A stretch of DNA of 64,000 nt from Methylobacterium jeotgali (GTDB taxonomy: Bacteria; Pseudomonadota; Alphaproteobacteria; Rhizobiales; Beijerinckiaceae), in the NCBI RefSeq assembly GCF_022179345.1, contig NZ_BPQR01000046.1, positions 1 through 64,000 of the forward strand, in the 5' to 3' direction. The translations under genes were made by a program, and so were the position numbers. Numbering within the stretch: position 1 is the first letter of the stretch; every line of letters begins with the position of its first letter. This document shows positions 1 to 8,612 of this stretch, one piece after another. A model generated the notes under the pieces. That model saw only the letters and a list, made by a program, of their open reading frames with translations, was not told where the DNA came from and did not search any database.

Positions 1-1
1 G

Positions 2-853
2 CGGGCGGCGTGGCGGGCGGCGCCGCTCGGCGACTGGGCGCGGGCCGTCGACCCCGCCCTGATGGCGGCCCTGCGCCGCCGGGGGGCGGTGCTCGGCGGG
101 CGCCGGCAGGCGAACCTCGCCGCAGCGCTCGCCGCCGGGCTGACGGCCCTGGCGCTGACCGGGCCGGCGGTGGAGCGGGCGGACGCCACGACCTTCCGCA
201 ACCTCGACGCCCTGGTCCTCGTCATCGACCTCTCCCGCTCCGTCGGCGAGGGCGGCGACCTGAAGGCCGTGCGCCAGACCGCGCAGGGGCTGGCGGAGGC
301 CGCCGGCACCCGCCCCGTGGCGGTGGTGGTCTACGCGGGCGACGCCTACCTCGCCGCACCTCCGACCACCGACCGCGACAGCCTCGGCACCACGCTCTTC
401 GCGCTCGACGCCGACACCGTGCCCGACCGAGGCAGCCATCCCGAGCGGGGGCTGGCGCTCGCCCGGCGGACGCTGGGCGAGGGCGAGACCGTCGCCGCCG
501 ACGTGGTGCTCGTCAGCGACGGCGACGGCATTGGCGACGCGGCCCGCCGCGAGGCGGAGGCGATCCGCGCGAAGGGCTGGCGCCTCGCCACCCTGTTCGT
601 GCCGCCGGCCAAGACCCTGCCGCCGGGCGCGCCAAAGCCTGATCGCTCCGCCCTCGACGCCCTGGCGCGGGCCGGCGGCGGGCCGGCCGCCGAGATCGGC
701 GCGCCGGGGCCGGTGCTCGACGCGGTCGGCGCCGGCACGGCAGGCCACCTCGCCGCCGGGGGCTACGCCGTGCTCGCCTATGCCGATCTCGGCCGCTGGC
801 TGCTGCTGGCCGCCGCCATCCCCGCCCTTCTCCTGTTCCGCAGGAGCGCCTGA
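2..853 (+). CDS. BatA/BatB-like von Willebrand A membrane protein, 5' truncated
   Basis: The reading frame is open from base 2 and continues off the left edge, so only the last 283 codons are seen. An internal ATG at 62 is an unlikely start, because the residues before it look like the usual membrane-proximal part of Bat proteins. A hydrophobic segment at about bases 115-175 is followed by a vWA domain with the MIDAS signature DLSRS (about 229-243), a Thr after a Pro pair (about 358-369) and SDGDG (about 517-531). A C-terminal membrane segment ends in RRSA. Such proteins sit in the inner membrane and bind a divalent metal through the MIDAS; they occur beside MoxR AAA+ ATPases, expected to the left of this window. 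The stop overlaps the next gene's ATG by one base, so the two are co-transcribed. MxaC/MxaL of methanol oxidation are related alternatives, but the BatD-like gene two places downstream favours the Bat type. Confidence 0.82.
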   Translation, partial: RAAWRAAPLGDWARAVDPALMAALRRRGAVLGGRRQANLAAALAAGLTALALTGPAVERADATTFRNLDALVLVIDLSRSVGEGGDLKAVRQTAQGLAEAAGTRPVAVVVYAGDAYLAAPPTTDRDSLGTTLFALDADTVPDRGSHPERGLALARRTLGEGETVAADVVLVSDGDGIGDAARREAEAIRAKGWRLATLFVPPAKTLPPGAPKPDRSALDALARAGGGPAAEIGAPGPVLDAVGAGTAGHLAAGGYAVLAYADLGRWLLLAAAIPALLLFRRSA

Positions 854-1764
854 TGGCCGGCCTCACGCTCCCTTCCCTGCGGACGCCCGCCGGCCTGCCC
901 CCCCGCTGGCGGCGGGGGATGCGGCTCGCCGGCCTCGGGCTCGCCGGCCTCGGCCTGCTGGCGCTCGCCGCCGTCTCCGAGCCCCGCAACGGGCTCGGGC
1001 GGCTGCTGATCGGGCTCGGGGCGCCGGGACTCGCGGCACAGGTGCTCGCCGATCCGGCCTGGCGCGGCCCCGCTCTCTACGAGGCCGGTCGCTACGCCGA
1101 AGCCGCCGAGGTCTTCAGGCGGGCGGGCAAGCGCGGCGCCTACAACCTCGGCAACGCGCTGGCCAAGCTCGGCGACTACGACGGCGCCATCGCCGCCTAC
1201 GACGCGGCGCTCGCCTACAACCCCCGCGACGCGGATGCCCGCGCCAACCGGGCGCTGCTCGCCCGCCTCGTCGCCGAGGCGATCGACCGTGGAGGCAACG
1301 GCGGCATCGCCAACGCCACGGGGCAGTACGGCGCCCGCTACAACAACACCGCCAACCACGACCAGAGCGACGACATCCAGGCGACCTCGAGCGGCGAGGG
1401 GCTGGCCGGCAACCGCGAGGCGAATTCCAGCGCCTCGCTACCGGGCAACAGCAAGGTGTCGCGCCGCGGCAAGGCCGAGCAGCAGGCCCTCGATTCCGGC
1501 GGCGGCGAGGCCCGCGGCTCGGTGGGCGACGCCGAGGGCAAGGGCCGCAAGGGCGGCGGCTCGGCCATGGTCGCCGAGTCGCCGGAGCGGGAGGCGCGCC
1601 GGGTGACGAAGAGCTTCGAGGCCCACGAGATCAGGCCGGACCGGCTGTGGCTGCGCACGCTCCCCGACGATCCCGGCCGCTACCTGAAGCTGCGCCTCAA
1701 GGCCGAGCAGGCCCGCCGCGTCGAGGCCGGCACGGCGATCCCCGCCGGGAGCAACCCGTGGTGA
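853..1764 (+). CDS. BatC-like tetratricopeptide protein
   Basis: This encodes 303 aa. There is a membrane segment near residues 24-40, then a TPR-like stretch around residues 74-140 with alternating Ala, Tyr and Asn (YEAGRYAEAAEVF, YNLGNALAKLGDY, AYNPRDADARAN). A low-complexity Gly/Ser/Asn-rich linker occupies roughly residues 145-235. The end is a conserved-looking C-terminal block (LWLRTLPDDPGRYLKLRL). TPR followed by a linker and an LPDDPG-like tail is typical of BatC/BatB-type partners of vWA proteins. The ATG overlaps the upstream TGA by one base, and the end overlaps the next GTG start. A role in assembly or stress tolerance with the neighbouring vWA and BatD-like proteins is inferred from family and context. 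Confidence 0.75.
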   Translation: MAGLTLPSLRTPAGLPPRWRRGMRLAGLGLAGLGLLALAAVSEPRNGLGRLLIGLGAPGLAAQVLADPAWRGPALYEAGRYAEAAEVFRRAGKRGAYNLGNALAKLGDYDGAIAAYDAALAYNPRDADARANRALLARLVAEAIDRGGNGGIANATGQYGARYNNTANHDQSDDIQATSSGEGLAGNREANSSASLPGNSKVSRRGKAEQQALDSGGGEARGSVGDAEGKGRKGGGSAMVAESPEREARRVTKSFEAHEIRPDRLWLRTLPDDPGRYLKLRLKAEQARRVEAGTAIPAGSNPW

Positions 1765-3113
1765 GGGGAATCTTCTCGTGCGAGTGCTCGCGCACCCGCG
1801 ATCCGGCGCATGGGCGCCGACGCCCGTTCGGGCTTGCGCTTCGCGGGCGGGTCCTTATCGGCATCGTGCTGCTGATTGGGTCGATCGGTACGGCCCGCGC
1901 CGAGATCGAGCCCGGCGACCTCACCCTCACCGTCACGCCGGAGCTGAACGGGGGCGCCGCCCCCTACGCCCGCGAGATGGTGCTGCTGCGCATCCACGGG
2001 GTCTACCGCCAGCAGATCCTCTTGGAGGAGATGATCCAGCCGACGCTCGCCAACTTCTCCTGGACGCAGCTCGGGCGCGACCGCTGGAGCCGGGAGCGCC
2101 TGCCGGACGGGCAGGTGGCGCTGGCCCTCGACCGGGTGATCGCCGTCTTCCCCCATCATGCCGGCGACTTCACGATCGACCCCTTCGTCCACCGCGTCAC
2201 CGTCAACGACGCCGGCGCCCGCCGGGTCGTCGACGTCCGCTCCGCGCCGATTCGGCTGCCGGTCGCCCCCTGGACGGGCAAGGGCGGCGGCCCGGAGGTC
2301 AAGGAACCCTGGTGGCTGCCGGCCCGCGACGTGACGATCACCGATTCCTGGTCGCCCGACCCGGAGACCCTGAAGATCGGCGAGTCGGCCCGGCGCATCG
2401 TCACGATCGAGGCGGCAGGGCTTGTCGCCGAAGGCCTGCCGCCGCGCCCGGTGATGCGCACCCGCGGCATCCTCACCTTCGCCGGGCCCGTCACCCGGGA
2501 GACGATCATCACGCCGACGGGGCCGGTGGCACGGGCGACCTACCAGTGGGACGTGCGGCCGGCGATCGGCGAGATCATCCCCCTAGACGCGATCGGCATC
2601 CCCTGGTTCGACACGGTGTCGCGGACGATGCGGGAGGCGGAGATCCCTGCCCGGCAGATCGGCGGTGGCCTGCCCGACCAGGAGCGGGACGCCGCGCCGA
2701 CCCGCGCCGCGCCCTGGGTGGCGGCTGCGGCGGGGCTCGCCGCCTTCGGCCTCGGGCTCGCGCTCGTCGGCGTCAGTACCGGAAGGCCGCGCCTGCGCCT
2801 GGACGCCGCGCGGCGGCGGGCGCTGGCCCGCGCCGCCGAAGCTGGCGACGCACGGGCCCTGCGGGCCGCCTACGCCGAGTCGGCCGGGGCCGAGCCCGCT
2901 CTCGCCCGCCTCTGGCGGGAGGACGCGGAGATCGTCCGGGGGCTCGCCGCCCTCGATGCCGGGCTCTACGCGCAGGGAGGGGCGGCTCCCGACCGCGCCG
3001 GGCTGCGCGCCCTCGCCCGCACTCTCGCCCGCTCGCGCAAGGCGCCGGCCGCGACGGCCGCCCGGCCCGACCCGCTCCTGCCCCTCGACGGGCCCGCGAG
3101 ACCGGCCCGGTAA
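1761..3113 (+). CDS. BatD-like exported membrane protein
   Basis: The proposed start is GTG at 1761, giving a GTGA overlap with the upstream stop; GTG at 1758 is an alternative. About 450 aa. An N-terminal hydrophobic stretch (LIGIVLLIGSIG) ending in ARA looks like a signal peptide. A long extracytoplasmic beta-rich region follows, then a membrane segment (WVAAAAGLAAFGLGLALVGV) near residues 320-340 and an Ala/Arg-rich cytoplasmic tail of about 110 aa. This architecture and the position after vWA and TPR genes match BatD, a poorly characterised partner in the MoxR/Bat system. No catalytic motif is visible. The open frame extends far upstream, but that part overlaps the two preceding genes and is a GC artefact. 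Confidence 0.75.
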   Translation: MRGIFSCECSRTRDPAHGRRRPFGLALRGRVLIGIVLLIGSIGTARAEIEPGDLTLTVTPELNGGAAPYAREMVLLRIHGVYRQQILLEEMIQPTLANFSWTQLGRDRWSRERLPDGQVALALDRVIAVFPHHAGDFTIDPFVHRVTVNDAGARRVVDVRSAPIRLPVAPWTGKGGGPEVKEPWWLPARDVTITDSWSPDPETLKIGESARRIVTIEAAGLVAEGLPPRPVMRTRGILTFAGPVTRETIITPTGPVARATYQWDVRPAIGEIIPLDAIGIPWFDTVSRTMREAEIPARQIGGGLPDQERDAAPTRAAPWVAAAAGLAAFGLGLALVGVSTGRPRLRLDAARRRALARAAEAGDARALRAAYAESAGAEPALARLWREDAEIVRGLAALDAGLYAQGGAAPDRAGLRALARTLARSRKAPAATAARPDPLLPLDGPARPAR

Positions 3114-3186
3114 CGAAGCGTTCACCATGGCCTGCGAGGCTCGCGCCGTGACCGGCGAGCCGACCATTTCCAGGGACAGGAGCCCC

Positions 3187-3558
3187 ATGCGCCGCGCCGC
3201 GCGCGCGCTGGCACTGCTCGGCATGCTTCCTTGCGCCACCTTCGCCGCCGATCTCGACGGCCCCTTCCCTGCGGGACCGCCAGGGGCCCCCTATGGCGAT
3301 CCCGTCGATCTCGGCCCCCCCACCCCGCGCTACTTCCCCCGGGGTGACGGCGCCGACGAGGTGCTGAGCTATCCGGTGCCGCGCCGCCGCGTCGTCGGCT
3401 GCATCCCGCGCCGGGCCCTGGTGCCGACCAACGCGCCGGACGACCCGAGCTTCGTCGGCTCCGAGTACGGGCTCTCCCGGCCGAGCTACTACGGCATGAC
3501 GCCGCCCCGCGGGGTCGACGACCCCTTCGGCCGCCCGGTCCTGCCCTATTGCCGCTGA
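3187..3558 (+). CDS. small exported hypothetical protein
   Basis: This is a 123-aa protein of unknown function. The chosen ATG has AGGAG about 6 bases upstream; an in-frame ATG at 3127 lacks such a site. Residues 1-21 form a classic signal peptide (RRAARALALLGMLPCATFA with cleavage after AFA/A). The mature part is rich in Pro, Gly, Tyr and Arg with two cysteines (GCIPRR and the C-terminal PYCR), which could form a disulfide. It follows the BatD-like gene by 73 bases on the same strand. It resembles small periplasmic or surface proteins common in Hyphomicrobiales, but I do not recognise a named family. Confidence 0.7.
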   Translation: MRRAARALALLGMLPCATFAADLDGPFPAGPPGAPYGDPVDLGPPTPRYFPRGDGADEVLSYPVPRRRVVGCIPRRALVPTNAPDDPSFVGSEYGLSRPSYYGMTPPRGVDDPFGRPVLPYCR

Positions 3559-3651
3559 GGCGGCCGGCGGCGAAAGCACTGGAAACTCGCGCGGCCCGCG
3601 CTTACCTCGCGACCCGTCGCGGGCGCGCCCGCGCTCCGACCGGGTCCCGCC

Positions 3652-4515
3652 ATGCCGCTCCACCGTCTGCCGACGCTCCAGCGCTTCGAGACGCTCGCGC
3701 CCCTGCGGCGGGCGACGGGCGCCTGGCGGGCGGCCGGCGAGCGCATCGTGCTGGTGCCGACCATGGGCGCTCTGCACGAGGGCCACCTGGCGCTGATCGC
3801 GCACGCCCGGCGTCTCGGCGATCGGGTGGTGGCGAGCATCTTCGTCAACCCGACCCAGTTCGGCCCGAACGAGGACTTCGCCCGCTACCCCCGCGACACC
3901 GAGACCGACCTGCGCCTGCTCGCCGAGGCGGGGGCCGACGCCGCCTGGACGCCGGAGGTCGCGACGATGTACCCGCCGGGCTTCTCTACGAGCGTGCGGG
4001 TCTCCGGCCTCACGGAAGGGCTGTGCGGCGCCTTCCGGCCCGGCCATTTCGAGGGCGTGGCGACGGTGGTCGTGAAGCTCCTCAACCAGGTCCGCCCGCA
4101 CGCGGCGCTGTTCGGCGAGAAGGACTACCAGCAGCTCCAGGTGATCCGCCGGGCCGCCCGCGACCTCGACCTCGACGTCGCGATCGAGGGCATGCCGACC
4201 CGGCGCGAGACGGACGGGCTCGCCCTGTCCTCCCGCAACCGCTACCTCAGCCCGGCGGAGCGCGCGATCGCCCCCCGGCTCTACGCGGTGCTGGCGCGGA
4301 TCGCGGACGCCGCCGGCCGGGGCGAGGCGGCGGCCCCGCTCCTCGATCGCGGCCGGGCGGAGCTGGAGGCGGCGGGCTTCGGGCCGGTGCAGTACCTGGA
4401 GATCCGCGACGCCGAGAGCCTCGCCCCCGTCGAGCGGGTCGAGCGGCCCGCCCGCGTGCTGGCGGCGGCCTATCTCGGCCGTACCCGGCTGATCGACAAC
4501 CTCCCCATCGGGTAG
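3652..4515 (+). CDS. panC: pantothenate synthetase (pantoate--beta-alanine ligase)
   Basis: Joins pantoate and beta-alanine with ATP through a pantoyl-adenylate to give pantothenate, the precursor of CoA and of the 4'-phosphopantetheine arm needed by the carrier protein at 47.8 kb. The 287-aa length is normal. The signature PTMGALHEGH lies at residues 36-45 (HEGH is the HIGH-type ATP site at 42-45). FVNPTQFGPNEDF follows near 64-76, GEKDYQQLQVIRR near 156, and SSRNRYLS near 193-200. It is a cytosolic enzyme. It is not obviously in an operon: 93 bases separate it from the exported protein, and 83 bases separate it from the next gene. Confidence 0.97.
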   Translation: MPLHRLPTLQRFETLAPLRRATGAWRAAGERIVLVPTMGALHEGHLALIAHARRLGDRVVASIFVNPTQFGPNEDFARYPRDTETDLRLLAEAGADAAWTPEVATMYPPGFSTSVRVSGLTEGLCGAFRPGHFEGVATVVVKLLNQVRPHAALFGEKDYQQLQVIRRAARDLDLDVAIEGMPTRRETDGLALSSRNRYLSPAERAIAPRLYAVLARIADAAGRGEAAAPLLDRGRAELEAAGFGPVQYLEIRDAESLAPVERVERPARVLAAAYLGRTRLIDNLPIG

Positions 4516-4598
4516 AGCGTCGGCGCGGACCGCTTGCGGGAGCGCCGGGCGGACCGCTACGGTCCTCCTCTCGCGAGGACGCGCCCGGCAGGCATCCC

Positions 4599-5585
4599 TT
4601 GGACATTCACGTCGTGACCGGAGGGGCGGGCTTCGTCGCCGCCAACCTCATCCCGAGGCTTCTGAACGGGGGCGCCCGGGTGCTGGCGCTCGACGATTTC
4701 TCGCGGGGCCTGGCGGAGCACTGGGCGCCGTTCCGGAACGAGCCGCGCTTTGCCGGCGCGCAGGTCGACTGCTCGGACGCCGACGCCCTGCGCGGGGCGA
4801 TCGAGCGCGCCCGAGGCGAGGACCGGGTCGCGGAGGTCTGGCACCTCGCGGCGAACTCAGACATCCCGGCGGGCATCCGCGATCCGCGGGTCGACCTCAA
4901 GGACACCTTCCTCACGACCTTCGCCGTGCTCGCGGTCATGCGCGACCTCGCGATCCCGGCGATCCGCTTCGCGTCGAGCTCCGCGGTCTACGGCGACCTC
5001 GGCGAGACCGCGATCCACGAGGCGAGCGGTCCCCTGGAGCCGATCTCGAACTACGGGGCCATGAAGCTCGCCTCGGAAGCGCAGATCCGGGCGGCCGTCG
5101 AGAGCGACGGGATCCGCGCCGACGTGTTCCGCTTCCCCAACGTCGTCGGCGTGCCGGCCACCCACGGGGTGATCCTCGATCTCCTGCGCAAGCTGAAGGC
5201 GACGCCCGACCGGCTCGACGTGCTCGGCGACGGCACGCAGACGAAGAGCTACCTCCATGTCGAGGAGCTGATCGAGGCGATGCTGTTCATCGCGCGCACG
5301 GCGAGCGGCGCCTACAACGTCTTCAACATCGGCCCGCGGGACGAGGGCGTGAGCGTGCGCCGCATCGCCGAGACCGTGCGCGACGCCGCCGCGCCCGGCG
5401 CCGCGATCCGCTTCGGCGAGGGCGGGCGCGGCTGGGTCGGCGACGTGCCGCGCTTCCGCTACGACACGGGCCGGCTCGCCGCGCTCGGCTGGCAGCCGCG
5501 TCTCGGCTCGGAGGATGCGGTCCGCCGGGCGGTGGCGCAGATCGCCGCCCAGGAAGAGGCCGTCCGACGAGAGGCTCGCGCCTGA
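4599..5585 (+). CDS. NAD-dependent sugar epimerase/dehydratase (extended SDR)
   Basis: This encodes 328 aa. The start is placed at TTG 4599 because it puts the Rossmann motif TGGAGFVAANLI at residues 7-18, as usual; GTG 4614 is too close to the motif. The catalytic SSSAVYGD serine region lies near residue 130 and the YxxxK motif (YGAMK) near 151-156. Substrate-loop motifs RFPNVVG and SYLHVEE are also present. The enzyme would oxidise and epimerise or dehydrate a nucleotide-activated sugar. It opens a three-gene operon (TGATG overlap with the next gene) whose other members make activated manno-heptose, so a GDP-heptose-type substrate is likely. UDP- or dTDP-hexose cannot be excluded from sequence alone. 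Confidence 0.88.
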   Translation: MDIHVVTGGAGFVAANLIPRLLNGGARVLALDDFSRGLAEHWAPFRNEPRFAGAQVDCSDADALRGAIERARGEDRVAEVWHLAANSDIPAGIRDPRVDLKDTFLTTFAVLAVMRDLAIPAIRFASSSAVYGDLGETAIHEASGPLEPISNYGAMKLASEAQIRAAVESDGIRADVFRFPNVVGVPATHGVILDLLRKLKATPDRLDVLGDGTQTKSYLHVEELIEAMLFIARTASGAYNVFNIGPRDEGVSVRRIAETVRDAAAPGAAIRFGEGGRGWVGDVPRFRYDTGRLAALGWQPRLGSEDAVRRAVAQIAAQEEAVRREARA

Positions 5586-6913
5586 TGCAGGCGGTGATCC
5601 TCGCCGGCGGCAAGGGCACACGGCTCGCCGAGCGGCTCGGGCCCCTGCCGAAGCCCCTCGTCGGCGTCTGCGGGGTGCCGCTCCTGGAGCGGCAGCTGCT
5701 TCAGCTCCGGGCGAACGGGGTCACGGAGGTCGTGATCCTCGTCAACCACGCCGCCGACCGGATCGAGCGCTTCGTTGAGGGGTTCCTCGTCACCCATGAC
5801 GGGCTGTCCGTCACCACCGTCGACGACGGCGCGCCGCGGGGCACCTCCGGCGCACTGCTCTCGGTGCTGGACCGATTGCAGGAGCGCTTCCTCGTCGTCT
5901 ACGGCGACACGCTGTTCGAGATCGACGTCGCCCGCTTCGGTGACGCCCATCGCCGCTCCGGGGCGGACGCGACGCTGTTCCTGCACCCGAACGACCACCC
6001 CCACGATTCCGATCTCGTCGAGACCGGGGAGGACGGGTTCGTGATCCGCTTCCACCCGAAACCCCATCCCGAAGGCGCGGCGCTGCCGAACCTCGTGAAT
6101 GCGGCCTTCTACATGGTCGAGCGGGCGGCGCTCCTGCGCTGGCGGGACTTCCCGGAGCCCTCCGACTTCGGCCGCGACCTGTTCCCGGCGATGCTCGCCG
6201 CCGGCCAGCGGCTCTTCGGCTACAACAGCTTCGAGTACATCAAGGACCTCGGCACGCCCGCCCGGCTCGATAAGGTCGAGGATCATCTCCGCCGGGGCGT
6301 CGTCGCCCGCGCCGCCCGCGGACGGCGGCAGCGATGCGTGTTCCTCGACCGGGACGGGACCCTCAATCGGCCCCGCGGCCACGTCGCCAGGCCCGAGGAC
6401 CTCGTGCTGATCCCCGGCGCGGCCGAGGCCGTGCGCCGCCTCAACGAGGCCGAGTTTCGCGTCGCGCTCGTCACCAACCAGCCGGTCCTGGCGCGAGGCG
6501 AATGCACGGAGGAGGGCATGCGGGCGATCCACGCCCGGCTCGACATGGAGCTGGGCCGGGCCGGGGCCTGGCTCGACCGGGCGTACCTCTGCCCGCACCA
6601 TCCGGACGCGGGCTTTCCCGGCGAGGTGCCGGCGCTCAAGGTCGCCTGCACCTGCCGCAAGCCCGAGCCGGGACTGATCCTGAGGGCGGCCGAGGAGCTC
6701 AACGCCGATCTCGCCCGCTCCTGGATGATCGGCGACACCACCTCCGACATGCTCGCCGCCCGGCGCGCAGGCGTGCGCGGCATCCTGGTCCGCACCGGCG
6801 AGGGCGGCCGCGACGGCCGCTACGAGGCCCCGCCCGAGCACGTCGCCGACGATCTCGCCGCGGCGGTCGGCCTCATCCTGGCGCAGGATGTGAGGCGGGA
6901 ATCGGCGGCATGA
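5585..6913 (+). CDS. heptose-1-phosphate nucleotidyltransferase fused to GmhB-type phosphatase
   Basis: A two-domain protein of 442 aa. Residues 1-235 form a sugar-phosphate nucleotidyltransferase with LAGGKGTRL (6-14), PLPKPLV and VYGDTLFEID. Residues 250-425 form a HAD-IIIA phosphatase with the nucleophile motif FLDRDGTLN (about 252-260), TNQ, the zinc-binding pair CPHHP and CTCRKP (about 336-360), and IGDTTSDM. The second domain matches D-glycero-D-manno-heptose 1,7-bisphosphate 7-phosphatase (GmhB), the first HddC-like enzymes. Together they would convert heptose 1,7-bisphosphate to heptose 1-phosphate and then to the NDP-heptose. The gene overlaps both neighbours (TGATG and ATGA). The kinase that makes the bisphosphate is the next gene; the isomerase GmhA is not in the window. 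The nucleotide (GDP or ADP) is not decided by sequence. Confidence 0.88.
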   Translation: MQAVILAGGKGTRLAERLGPLPKPLVGVCGVPLLERQLLQLRANGVTEVVILVNHAADRIERFVEGFLVTHDGLSVTTVDDGAPRGTSGALLSVLDRLQERFLVVYGDTLFEIDVARFGDAHRRSGADATLFLHPNDHPHDSDLVETGEDGFVIRFHPKPHPEGAALPNLVNAAFYMVERAALLRWRDFPEPSDFGRDLFPAMLAAGQRLFGYNSFEYIKDLGTPARLDKVEDHLRRGVVARAARGRRQRCVFLDRDGTLNRPRGHVARPEDLVLIPGAAEAVRRLNEAEFRVALVTNQPVLARGECTEEGMRAIHARLDMELGRAGAWLDRAYLCPHHPDAGFPGEVPALKVACTCRKPEPGLILRAAEELNADLARSWMIGDTTSDMLAARRAGVRGILVRTGEGGRDGRYEAPPEHVADDLAAAVGLILAQDVRRESAA

Positions 6914-7938
6914 TCATCAGCCGGACGCCCCTGCGGATGAGCTTCGTCGGCGGCGGCAGCGACATGCCCGAGTTCTACCGGCGCCACCGCGGCGCCGTGG
7001 TGAGCACGGCCATCGACAAGTACGTCTACGTCAACATCAACCGGAAGTTCGACGGCGGCATCCGCCTCGCCTACTCGAAGACGGAGGAGATCGACGCCGT
7101 CTCCGAGATCGAGCACCGGCTCTTCAAGGCGACCTTCGAGCGCATCGGCCTGCGCGGCGGCGTCGAGATCGCCACCATCGCCGACATCCCCTCGCGGGGC
7201 ACCGGGCTCGGCTCGTCGAGCACCTTCACGGTGGGGCTCATCAACGCGGTCTTCGCCTATCTCGGGAGCCACGTCTCGGCGGAGAAGCTCGGGCGGCTCG
7301 CCTGCGAGATCGAGATCGAGCGCTGCGGCGAGCCGATCGGCAAGCAGGACCAGTACGCGGCGGCCTTCGGCGGCCTCAACCTCATCGAGTTCAACGCCGA
7401 CGACAGCGTGCAGGTGACGCCGATCATCATGCCGCAGGACCGGAGGGAGGCCTTCGAGCGGCGGGTGCTCGTGTTCTACACCGGGCTGACCCGCAGCGCC
7501 TCGGGCATCCTGCGCCAGCAGTCGGAGGCGGTGGCCGGCGACGGCGCCAAACGCGAGGCCCTGACCCGCATGGTCGGGCTCGCCTACGCCTTCCGCGACG
7601 CGCTCCAGGAAGCCGATTTCGACGGGGCCGGCGACATCCTCCACGAGAACTGGGCCCTCAAGAAGAGCCTCGCCAGCGGCATCACCAGCGCCGACATCGA
7701 CGGCTGGTACGAAGCCGGGATGCGGGCCGGCGCACAGGGCGGCAAGCTCCTCGGAGCGGGCGCGGGCGGCTTCCTCGCCTTCCTGGCGCCCCCCGACCGT
7801 CACGCCGCGATCCGCGCGGCGCTGCCCGCGCTCCGCTCCGTCACCTTCCGGTTCGATCCGCTCGGCAGCCGGATCATCTTCTACAACCCCACCACCCTCG
7901 AGGCCGTGCCGCTGCCGGACCCGAGAGCAGGTCCTTAG
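6910..7938 (+). CDS. hddA: D-glycero-D-manno-heptose 7-phosphate kinase-like GHMP kinase
   Basis: This is a 342-aa GHMP-family kinase. The N-terminal motif RTPLRMSFVGGGSD (residues 4-17) is the usual HddA opening. The ATP-binding motif 2 GTGLGSSSTFTVG lies near residues 97-109, and the C-terminal motif GGKLLGAGAGGFLAF near 277-291. HddA phosphorylates heptose 7-phosphate at C1 to the 1,7-bisphosphate, the substrate of the phosphatase domain encoded just upstream. The ATG overlaps the upstream TGA (ATGA). L-fucose or mannose kinase-like activity is an alternative within GHMP kinases, but the neighbouring GmhB domain strongly favours heptose. Confidence 0.87.
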   Translation: MIISRTPLRMSFVGGGSDMPEFYRRHRGAVVSTAIDKYVYVNINRKFDGGIRLAYSKTEEIDAVSEIEHRLFKATFERIGLRGGVEIATIADIPSRGTGLGSSSTFTVGLINAVFAYLGSHVSAEKLGRLACEIEIERCGEPIGKQDQYAAAFGGLNLIEFNADDSVQVTPIIMPQDRREAFERRVLVFYTGLTRSASGILRQQSEAVAGDGAKREALTRMVGLAYAFRDALQEADFDGAGDILHENWALKKSLASGITSADIDGWYEAGMRAGAQGGKLLGAGAGGFLAFLAPPDRHAAIRAALPALRSVTFRFDPLGSRIIFYNPTTLEAVPLPDPRAGP

Positions 7939-7976
7939 CCGGGAACGCCGGCACCGCCGCGGGGTTGGCCGGGGCC

Positions 7977-8606
7977 ATGAAAGAAGCCGACATCGCCAAG
8001 GCCGGCGCGTCGCCCGAGGGCGAACGCCTCGGCGCCCGCTGCGCCCATCTCTGCGTCGACATGCAGCGCCTCTTCGCGGAGGACACGGAGTGGCGCACGC
8101 CCTGGATGCCCCGGGTGCTGCCGCGCGTGACCCGCATCGCCGAGGCGCATCCCGAGCGCACGATCTTCACCCGCTTCATCCCCGCCGCGCGGCCCGGCGA
8201 GGGCCGGGGCACCTGGGCCGCCTACTCCGAGCGGTGGGCCTCGATGACGCTGGAGCGTCTCGCTCCCGGCCTCGTCGACCTCGTGCCCGAGCTCGCCCGC
8301 CTGGTGCCGCCGGCCACGGTGATCGACAAGCGGGTCTACTCGCCCTGGCTCGACACCGGCCTCGACGGGCTGCTGCGGGAGCGGGGCGTCGAGACCCTGA
8401 TCGTGACCGGTGCCGAGACCGACGTCTGCGTGCTCGGCGCGGTGCTGGGCGGCGTCGACCTCGGCTATCGCATCCTCCTCGTCACGGACGCCCTCTGCAG
8501 CTCCTGCGACGAGGCGCATGACGCCCTGCTGCTGATGTACCACGCCCGCTACGGCCAGCAGGTCGAGACGGTGACGACCGATGAGCTGCTGGCGCGCTGG
8601 GCCTGA
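7977..8606 (+). CDS. isochorismatase-like cysteine hydrolase
   Basis: A 209-aa member of the isochorismatase/nicotinamidase superfamily. The catalytic triad is visible: Asp in CVDMQRLF (near residue 24), Lys in DKRVYSPW (near 118) and Cys in TDVCVLGAV (near 148). Start ATG 7977 is preferred over an in-frame TTG 12 bases upstream. Family members hydrolyse amides or vinyl ethers (nicotinamide, carbamoylsarcosine, biuret, isochorismate); no siderophore or NAD-salvage genes lie nearby, so the substrate is unknown. It follows hddA by 38 bases on the same strand and may be read through from that operon, though no functional link is evident. Confidence 0.82.
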   Translation: MKEADIAKAGASPEGERLGARCAHLCVDMQRLFAEDTEWRTPWMPRVLPRVTRIAEAHPERTIFTRFIPAARPGEGRGTWAAYSERWASMTLERLAPGLVDLVPELARLVPPATVIDKRVYSPWLDTGLDGLLRERGVETLIVTGAETDVCVLGAVLGGVDLGYRILLVTDALCSSCDEAHDALLLMYHARYGQQVETVTTDELLARWA

Positions 8607-8612
8607 CCTCGC

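Noticed and set aside
531..1757. A long open frame running into the BatD-like gene from upstream
   Set aside because: It overlaps two well-supported genes in another frame; its protein is Arg/Pro/Ala-rich and low-complexity, as expected of a GC-rich shadow frame.
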